Assembly: GCA_009784995.1 (NCBI GenBank)
Contig: WQXE01000071.1
Coordinates: forward strand, 1 to 9,930
Direction of reading: 5' to 3'
DNA length: 9,930 nucleotides
Origin: Treponema sp.
GTDB taxonomy: Bacteria > Spirochaetota > Spirochaetia > Treponematales > Breznakiellaceae
In this document: one piece after another, positions 5,559 to 9,930 of the stretch
Layout of the letters: each line of letters begins with the position of its first letter
How positions within the stretch are numbered: position 1 is the stretch's first letter
The notes under the pieces: model-generated
What the model saw: only the letters and a program-made list of their open reading frames with translations
What the model was told of the DNA's origin: nothing
Database searches by the model: none
Position numbers and translations under genes: made by a program

Positions 5559-7394
5559 CTAATGAAAAAATTTCAAGCTAAACTCATTAGACCAGATTTC
5601 ACCGCTTTTTAGCGTTACTGAAAAACCGGGCAGGATTTCTGTTGTTTGATAAAAATCATTATTAAAAACAGGCTGTAAACATCCATTAAAAACTTTTTCA
5701 CTTGTCAGAAGTATTTGCACTTCATTTTTAACATCAAGTATTTTTAAGTTATTAGCGGTAAATATTTTATCCAAATGAACATCTTTTCCATTTGTATCTG
5801 TAGTTTGAAAACGCACAACTTCCGCCCCAACTCCCGCGAATGATAAATTAATTTCCTGAATAAACATGAATTCTTCTGTTTCAGTTCCGGTATTTTTTAA
5901 TTGATACGATATTGTTAAATGCTCGCCTTTTAATAAATAACATTTATTTATTTCTATATTTCCAAATGGTTTTTCGCTATTGGCAGGAAGGTTAAAACAC
6001 AATTTGCTTTTTTTACTCTGCGTTATTGGTTCATATTGTTCATTAAAACAAATTCTGCCGGACTGCTTATTTTTGGAAAAATCGTCCGATTTTATATCAT
6101 TAGGTAAAATAATATCCGTAAATGCCATATTTCTGTTGAATTCATTGGTACCGCAGTCAAGATAATTCCACTCTATTGGAAGGTAATCAAGTTCAAAGAT
6201 ACCGGCTCCCTTTTGTTGAATATAACAGTTTATTTTCGCGTCCTGAAAAAGAAATTCTTTTATTCCGTCAAAATTAAAATCATATTGAATAATGGAAGAT
6301 AAATATTTTCCCTTGTCTCTGGTTAGTTTTTCCGCTCGTAATAGTGAACTGTACGCGGCTTTTCTTAGCTCGCTTCGCAGTTGTCCGTTACCCGGCGAAA
6401 AGAAACACGAATCCTGAGCTTTCCATAATTCTTCTCTCGCGTTTAACTTTCTTGTTTTATCACCCTTTAATTGATTAATAAGAACATTTGTAAAAATCAT
6501 TTTGGAATAAATTCCGTTTGCCTCATCATGTTCAATAAGAAAATTACGCGGGCAAAAATTATTTTCCATAGAGGAATTCGGAAAACTGGCTTTATTTAAT
6601 TTTCTGTTTCCTTTAAATATTTTAGAAGGTAAAACAGTTTCTATGATGTTATCTGAAAGCGATATTTCTTCAAAAAATCTGTTCCATTTCGCGTCAGGCG
6701 CTTCATCAGGCAAAGATGAAATATTTTCAGGGAAAATACTTACAATCGCAGCGTTGGAGGATTTATTCTTTTGAGAATCAAGCTTTTTTCTTAATTCAAT
6801 AAATACAAGAGAAAAACTTTTTTCTTTCAGCTCTTTTTCCAAATTTGTAAAAACCGGAAAAATGGTAATGAGTTTTCCCTGATCTTCGCTGATACAGGGA
6901 GAAAAAACCTGGCTTCCTTTTATTCCCGCTAGCGAAAATTGTTCCTGTGATAAAAAAGTATAACTCATATCACACGCGCTGATGGCGGTTACAAGATGCT
7001 GTTCCCATATCATACCCGGTATCCAGCAGCCTTGCGGCTTTTTACCAAAGTGTTTGCGAAGATATGTAGTCATAAGCTCAATCTGCCCTATCCTGTCCTG
7101 CGGCGGAATCAACGGAAAACTCGGTTCAAAAAAACCGCCGCCAATTATTTCAACTTGTTTACGTGATACCATATCTTCGATTAACATAAAAAATTCAGGA
7201 TGATTTCTTTCTACCCAGTAAAGTAACACACCTGAATAATGTAAAATAGCCTGAATATTGGAATACCGGTATAAATTCTGAACAAAGGGACGCATTTTAT
7301 TTTCGTATACATATTCAAATTCACAATCCGGCGCTCCGGACGGAATATGGGCGTGAGAGCCAAGTATCAGATTAATTTTTTTTTCTTCTTTCAC
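5559..7394 (-). CDS. GH57-family protein, probably a catalytically inactive homologue of 4-alpha-glucanotransferase
   Basis: The 611-residue protein keeps the layout of GH57 4-alpha-glucanotransferases: a catalytic barrel with LGSHAHIPSG (11-20, equivalent to the usual HNHQP), EIIGGGFFEPSFPLIPPQDR (82-101) and CWIPGMIWEQHL (123-134), a helical middle domain with AREELWKAQDSC (319-330) and LRSELRKAAYSSLLRAEKL (339-357), and a beta-rich C-terminal part with YDFNFDGIKEFLFQD (371-385) and a GIFEL motif (398-402). In active members the third motif reads WLTERVW, with Glu as nucleophile; here that position is Gly127. The DDGEKFG motif holding the acid Asp is replaced by SIFPENISS (219-227). Glycan binding or a scaffold role is therefore more likely than catalysis (inference). 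The start is GTG, overlapping the rnfA stop by 4 bp; the nearest SD-like AGGA is about 13 nt upstream. No signal peptide is seen, so it is cytoplasmic. Confidence 0.8.
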   Translation of the reverse strand: MKEEKKINLILGSHAHIPSGAPDCEFEYVYENKMRPFVQNLYRYSNIQAILHYSGVLLYWVERNHPEFFMLIEDMVSRKQVEIIGGGFFEPSFPLIPPQDRIGQIELMTTYLRKHFGKKPQGCWIPGMIWEQHLVTAISACDMSYTFLSQEQFSLAGIKGSQVFSPCISEDQGKLITIFPVFTNLEKELKEKSFSLVFIELRKKLDSQKNKSSNAAIVSIFPENISSLPDEAPDAKWNRFFEEISLSDNIIETVLPSKIFKGNRKLNKASFPNSSMENNFCPRNFLIEHDEANGIYSKMIFTNVLINQLKGDKTRKLNAREELWKAQDSCFFSPGNGQLRSELRKAAYSSLLRAEKLTRDKGKYLSSIIQYDFNFDGIKEFLFQDAKINCYIQQKGAGIFELDYLPIEWNYLDCGTNEFNRNMAFTDIILPNDIKSDDFSKNKQSGRICFNEQYEPITQSKKSKLCFNLPANSEKPFGNIEINKCYLLKGEHLTISYQLKNTGTETEEFMFIQEINLSFAGVGAEVVRFQTTDTNGKDVHLDKIFTANNLKILDVKNEVQILLTSEKVFNGCLQPVFNNDFYQTTEILPGFSVTLKSGEIWSNEFSLKFFH

Positions 7395-7975
7395 CCGTTA
7401 CCAATCATCCTGAAAAGTAATAATGAGGCGGTAGTAAAAACCAAAGATATTAACCCCATTGAAACCAGAACAAGCGGTTTTCCGCGTAAAAATACAGGAA
7501 CCGCCTCAAGCGCCGCGCGGCGCCTTATTTCCCTGATAATTAAATTAATTAGAAAAATACCGGATACAAAACCTAATGACAAAACAATCGTAAAAAATAT
7601 ACTTCCTGTAATATTTATACAAATAAATACAGCTACCGCGGTAATACCGCCGGGGAAATTAATAATTGAATCGCTTTTAGCGTCTTTTTTAACAAGGAAA
7701 TTAAATATAATATATTCCAACGCGTCATAAATTATCGCGCTGACAGGAAATAGTAATATATATATAAATAAACCTGACGCGATAGAAAGTAAAACTTTAG
7801 AAAAGAAAAACCATAAAAGTATAATTGTAAAAAATATTATACCTGCTTTAATATATGTAACAATATTAATCGGAGATTTTGATTCAACAACTCCTTTTAT
7901 CCCAAGCGCGCATTGTAAAACAATATTAACAGTAAAAGCCGCGTATATAAATAATAAAAAAATCATTCCGTTCAT
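7391..7975 (-). CDS. rnfA: RnfA/NqrE-like membrane subunit, divergent
   Basis: RnfA is an integral membrane subunit that, with RnfE, holds a [2Fe-2S] cluster carrying electrons across the membrane. The 194-residue length is normal and about six hydrophobic segments are visible. The C-terminal part is diagnostic: REIRRRAALEAVPVFLRGKP (148-167) followed by LVSMGLISLVF matches RnfA's IRERLEL.DVP..FRG.P...I..GL.SLAF. The N-terminal half is divergent. LGICPFLGVSK becomes LGIKGVVESK, so the cluster cysteine is Lys27, and TTNCAV becomes ITAVAV (111-116), with Val114 at the second cysteine. Cys22 and Cys119 lie about five residues from these positions and could in principle act as shifted ligands. 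ATG 7975 has GGGAGA just upstream and overlaps the rnfE stop by 4 bp. The gene normally followed by rnfB is followed here by the GH57 gene. Confidence 0.75.
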   Translation of the reverse strand: MNGMIFLLFIYAAFTVNIVLQCALGIKGVVESKSPINIVTYIKAGIIFFTIILLWFFFSKVLLSIASGLFIYILLFPVSAIIYDALEYIIFNFLVKKDAKSDSIINFPGGITAVAVFICINITGSIFFTIVLSLGFVSGIFLINLIIREIRRRAALEAVPVFLRGKPLVLVSMGLISLVFTTASLLLFRMIGNG

Positions 7976-8697
7976 TTATATTCTCCCGGATTTATTTTTC
8001 CCTTTCCATACTGGTACATACAAATAATGTAACCTAACAACAATAAAGCGCCGGCAGAGGATGAAAATATGCTTATTGGGAAAAATGAATTTTCACTAAA
8101 ATACATAATTGTGATCATTCCCTGATAAGTGCCGGGCAGCGAAAGCGAACAGTAAGACAGCGGCTCCCTAACAATCGAAAAAGCGACAATTAATCCCGCT
8201 AAAGATACCGCCTGGGAAATAGCGTCAGAAACATATTCAAAAACATCTAATTGCAAACCATCACCTGTTCTTTTTTTTCTGATTGCTTGTAATTTATCAA
8301 AATTTGTTTCTGGCTGCGTCATTTCCGATAAAGACGGTATTTGCTGAGCGATTCCCGAAACCGCGCAAAATAATGGAACCAAAAGCAATAACACAAAAAC
8401 TTCCAACGCGGCAAACGGACATAAAAGCCAGAATAAAAAAAGATATATACTGCCAAAAAAAGCCGCCATAACGGTATAAAGCGTAACTCTTCCTTTTTCC
8501 GGGAAAAATTTTCCGCCTAAAACACTTAATAAAAAAGTAAAAGAAAATGTTGTAAGACCATAAACCCACAAAAGGCTTCCCGCGACAGTAACCGCCCATG
8601 AAAGACGCGCTGAAGCCATTATTATTAATCCTATGCCGGTTAAACCGCCAAGCGGAGAAAGAGAACCCCAAAATGAATATTGACGGCTTAAACTCAT
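7972..8697 (-). CDS. rnfE: RnfE/NqrD-like membrane subunit, divergent
   Basis: This 241-residue protein has six or so hydrophobic segments and sits exactly where rnfE is expected, between rnfG and rnfA. Its start resembles the family pattern: GSLSPLGGLTG (11-21) aligns with LGLCP.LAVT, but the cluster cysteine is Ser14. The second cysteine region reads VPLFCAVSGIA (107-117) against IPLIVVNC.ILGRA; if three residues are deleted, Cys111 corresponds to the second ligand. A hydrophilic segment of about 35 residues (118-152) with KLQAIRKKRTGDG replaces the short AFA loop. The later LAGLIVAFSIVREPL (166-180) corresponds to the LG..REIL motif. AGGAGA precedes ATG 8697, and the start overlaps the rnfG stop by 4 bp. 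The assignment relies on position plus these partial matches, so subunit identity is less certain than for rnfD. Confidence 0.65.
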   Translation of the reverse strand: MSLSRQYSFWGSLSPLGGLTGIGLIIMASARLSWAVTVAGSLLWVYGLTTFSFTFLLSVLGGKFFPEKGRVTLYTVMAAFFGSIYLFLFWLLCPFAALEVFVLLLLVPLFCAVSGIAQQIPSLSEMTQPETNFDKLQAIRKKRTGDGLQLDVFEYVSDAISQAVSLAGLIVAFSIVREPLSYCSLSLPGTYQGMITIMYFSENSFFPISIFSSSAGALLLLGYIICMYQYGKGKINPGEYK

Positions 8698-9170
8698 TGT
8701 CTTTCTCCTGTTATTTGCACTATCGAATTTAGAACAGCGGATTCTTCTATTCTGATAATATACATTTGTAAAATACTTTCCGGTAAGCCATCGAAAACCT
8801 GTACGGCATGAGCGCTTAACGGAATTATTTCTTCTACCTCGCCGTAAGTTGAAACAATAGCGCCAAGCGGAATAAGTATTCCATTTTGAAATACTGTAAA
8901 CACAAACATTTTTTCCGCGGAATTATACATTTGATACCAGTAACCCAGTATTTCTGTTTTTCTGTTTTTTACATGAATATATTCAGAAATCCTGCGGGAA
9001 TCATTATTGTTTAACAATACATTATTAACATTTCGTAAAAGATAATTAGCCTGAAGAGGTGTAGTAGCTATCCATAACACAGAAATTAACAATAACAATC
9101 CCGCTACCCAGCATGATAAAATAACTTTATCTTTAATATCCTGAATTTGATGCAGCTGTATTTTACTCAT
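8694..9170 (-). CDS. rnfG: RnfG/NqrC-like subunit, short and lacking the FMN motif
   Basis: RnfG normally has one N-terminal membrane helix and an extracytoplasmic domain with FMN bound covalently to the second Thr of an SGAT(T/S)-type motif. This protein has one clear helix (residues about 16-36, VILSCWVAGLLLLISVLWIA) after a short polar start, then a soluble part of about 120 residues with ILGYWYQMYNSAEKMFVFTVF and FQNGILIPLGAIVSTYGEVEEI-type strands. It is only 158 residues against about 200 for the family, and no SGAT-like sequence occurs anywhere, so the FMN-carrying end appears to be missing. No frameshift is visible, and AGGAGA and the 4-bp overlaps at both ends are intact, arguing against decay. 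The rnfG call leans strongly on gene order; the sequence alone would justify only 'single-pass membrane protein'. Confidence 0.55.
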   Translation of the reverse strand: MSKIQLHQIQDIKDKVILSCWVAGLLLLISVLWIATTPLQANYLLRNVNNVLLNNNDSRRISEYIHVKNRKTEILGYWYQMYNSAEKMFVFTVFQNGILIPLGAIVSTYGEVEEIIPLSAHAVQVFDGLPESILQMYIIRIEESAVLNSIVQITGERQ

Positions 9171-9930
9171 AACAGATTCTCCTGAAACTTATCTCGATTA
9201 CTACGGGAAATAAAAAATCTGTCTTCGACAATTCTTACAAGAGGCGTTAAACAATTTACAAGCGCGAGAGCGATAAAACATCCAGCGTATTCCATACATT
9301 TATAACGGAAAAACCAAGATAAAACGGCACCCAGAAGAATCGTTAATAAAATACCGGGTTTTAATTTCGCGCTGCTTGCGGGTTCCGCCGCTAGAATAAA
9401 TGCCGCCGCGATTGTACCGCCGGAAAATATACCGTATAACATATCACCGTTCCAGAAAATTCCGTTTGGATCTCCCGCGAATCGAATTAAAAAACCATAA
9501 AAAGCAAGAAACGCTAAAGGAATCCATCCTCGATTTATTCCTATGGCTGTAATAACAACAGTACCAATTAAAAGAGCGAATAGTCCCCTGTCTGTGATTA
9601 AACCGGGAGCGTTTAAAAATAATAAATCGATATAACCTGACGGCAGCTGCACACCTGTAACAGAAAAAACGGAAGTATTAAAAAAATCTGTAATTGAATT
9701 ATCCAACGCGGTAATTTCTGATGTTAACGCCATTTCAGAAGTTGAATACGCTGAATCAGAAAGAGCTTGCGTAAACGCGGAAGGCCAGGAAAATCGAATA
9801 AACAGCCATCCTCCGATAGCGGGATTAAGCCAATTTGAACCGAGTCCGCCAAAACTGTATTTTATAACCGCGATCGCGAAAGCCGATCCAAAAATAATAT
9901 AAACAGGATGAATTTGATTTGGCAGCATTA
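9167..9930 (-). CDS. rnfD: RnfD/NqrB-like membrane subunit, 5' end outside the window
   Basis: RnfD is a multi-pass subunit with an FMN bound covalently to a Thr. Counting from the first Met in the window, the protein carries FGGLGSNWLNPAIGG (26-40), matching the signature FGGLG.N.FNPA..G, LFALLIGTVVI (116-126), FSGGTIAAAFILAAEPAS (168-185), matching LFSGG...AFFMATDPVT, and VNCLTPLVR (224-232). At least five membrane helices are visible. The Met at 9928 aligns with the middle of the family (LNLPP..P.W...G..FAI), so it is not the real start; about 80 or more residues lie beyond the edge. The FMN-Thr motif SGATPL reads TGVQLP (91-96), with Gln94 at the Thr position. The 3' end overlaps rnfG by 4 bp (ATGA). 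Confidence 0.82.
   Translation of the reverse strand, partial: MLPNQIHPVYIIFGSAFAIAVIKYSFGGLGSNWLNPAIGGWLFIRFSWPSAFTQALSDSAYSTSEMALTSEITALDNSITDFFNTSVFSVTGVQLPSGYIDLLFLNAPGLITDRGLFALLIGTVVITAIGINRGWIPLAFLAFYGFLIRFAGDPNGIFWNGDMLYGIFSGGTIAAAFILAAEPASSAKLKPGILLTILLGAVLSWFFRYKCMEYAGCFIALALVNCLTPLVRIVEDRFFISRSNRDKFQENLL

Noticed and set aside
9167..9928. Met at 9928 as the real start of rnfD
   Set aside because: It aligns with an interior position of the family, the frame stays open to the window edge, and no ribosome-binding site can be seen in the two remaining bases.
7391..9930. Decaying rnf pseudogenes
   Set aside because: All frames are open, the 4-bp overlaps and Shine-Dalgarno sequences in front of rnfG, rnfE and rnfA are intact, and hydrophobic segments are well kept, which argues for selection rather than decay.

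Overview
The window looks like a chromosomal segment of a low-GC spirochaete, most likely a Treponema relative. The basis is gene content (Rnf-type membrane subunits, a FemX-like peptidoglycan-bridge enzyme, a MetG with four CxxC pairs and a C-terminal tRNA-binding domain, tRNAs without encoded CCA). The taxonomic call is an inference made without database searches. Apart from a truncated gene at the left edge, every gene is on the minus strand, so transcription runs from right to left.

Right half (about 9930 to 3297): one tightly packed transcription unit, in order rnfD (cut by the window edge), rnfG, rnfE, rnfA, a GH57-type protein, and metG. Each of the first four junctions is a 4-bp stop/start overlap (ATGA or GTGA), and metG begins 9 bp after the GH57 stop. 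The four Rnf-like subunits keep the family's fold-level sequence but by eye lack most cofactor-holding residues: the covalent-FMN Thr in RnfD, any SGAT-type FMN motif in RnfG, and three of the four [2Fe-2S] cysteines of RnfA and RnfE. The GH57 protein keeps the family's domain layout but lacks the expected catalytic Glu and Asp. rnfB is not in its usual place after rnfA. Together these suggest a conserved but repurposed, possibly redox-silent, Rnf-derived membrane complex with a pseudoenzyme partner. This is the most interesting signal in the window.

Middle (3296 to 978): a long imperfect palindrome of the dispersed 'cacggag' type separates metG from femX-like, followed by a branched-chain aminotransferase gene (ilvE). 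The palindrome ends next to a T6 run and may also terminate the metG transcript.

Left part (977 to 1): tRNA-Ala(CGC) begins 7 nt after the ilvE stop. Downstream lie two partial copies of the tRNA-Ala 3' end and a GC-rich, hairpin-packed block bounded by 9-bp inverted repeats. Next comes tRNA-Phe(GAA) with its own sigma70-like promoter, then a gene-free stretch rich in inverted repeats. The edge holds the 3' end of a plus-strand Abi_2-type phage-defence gene. This part resembles the boundary of an accessory region built against tRNA genes, whereas the rest looks like core chromosome.
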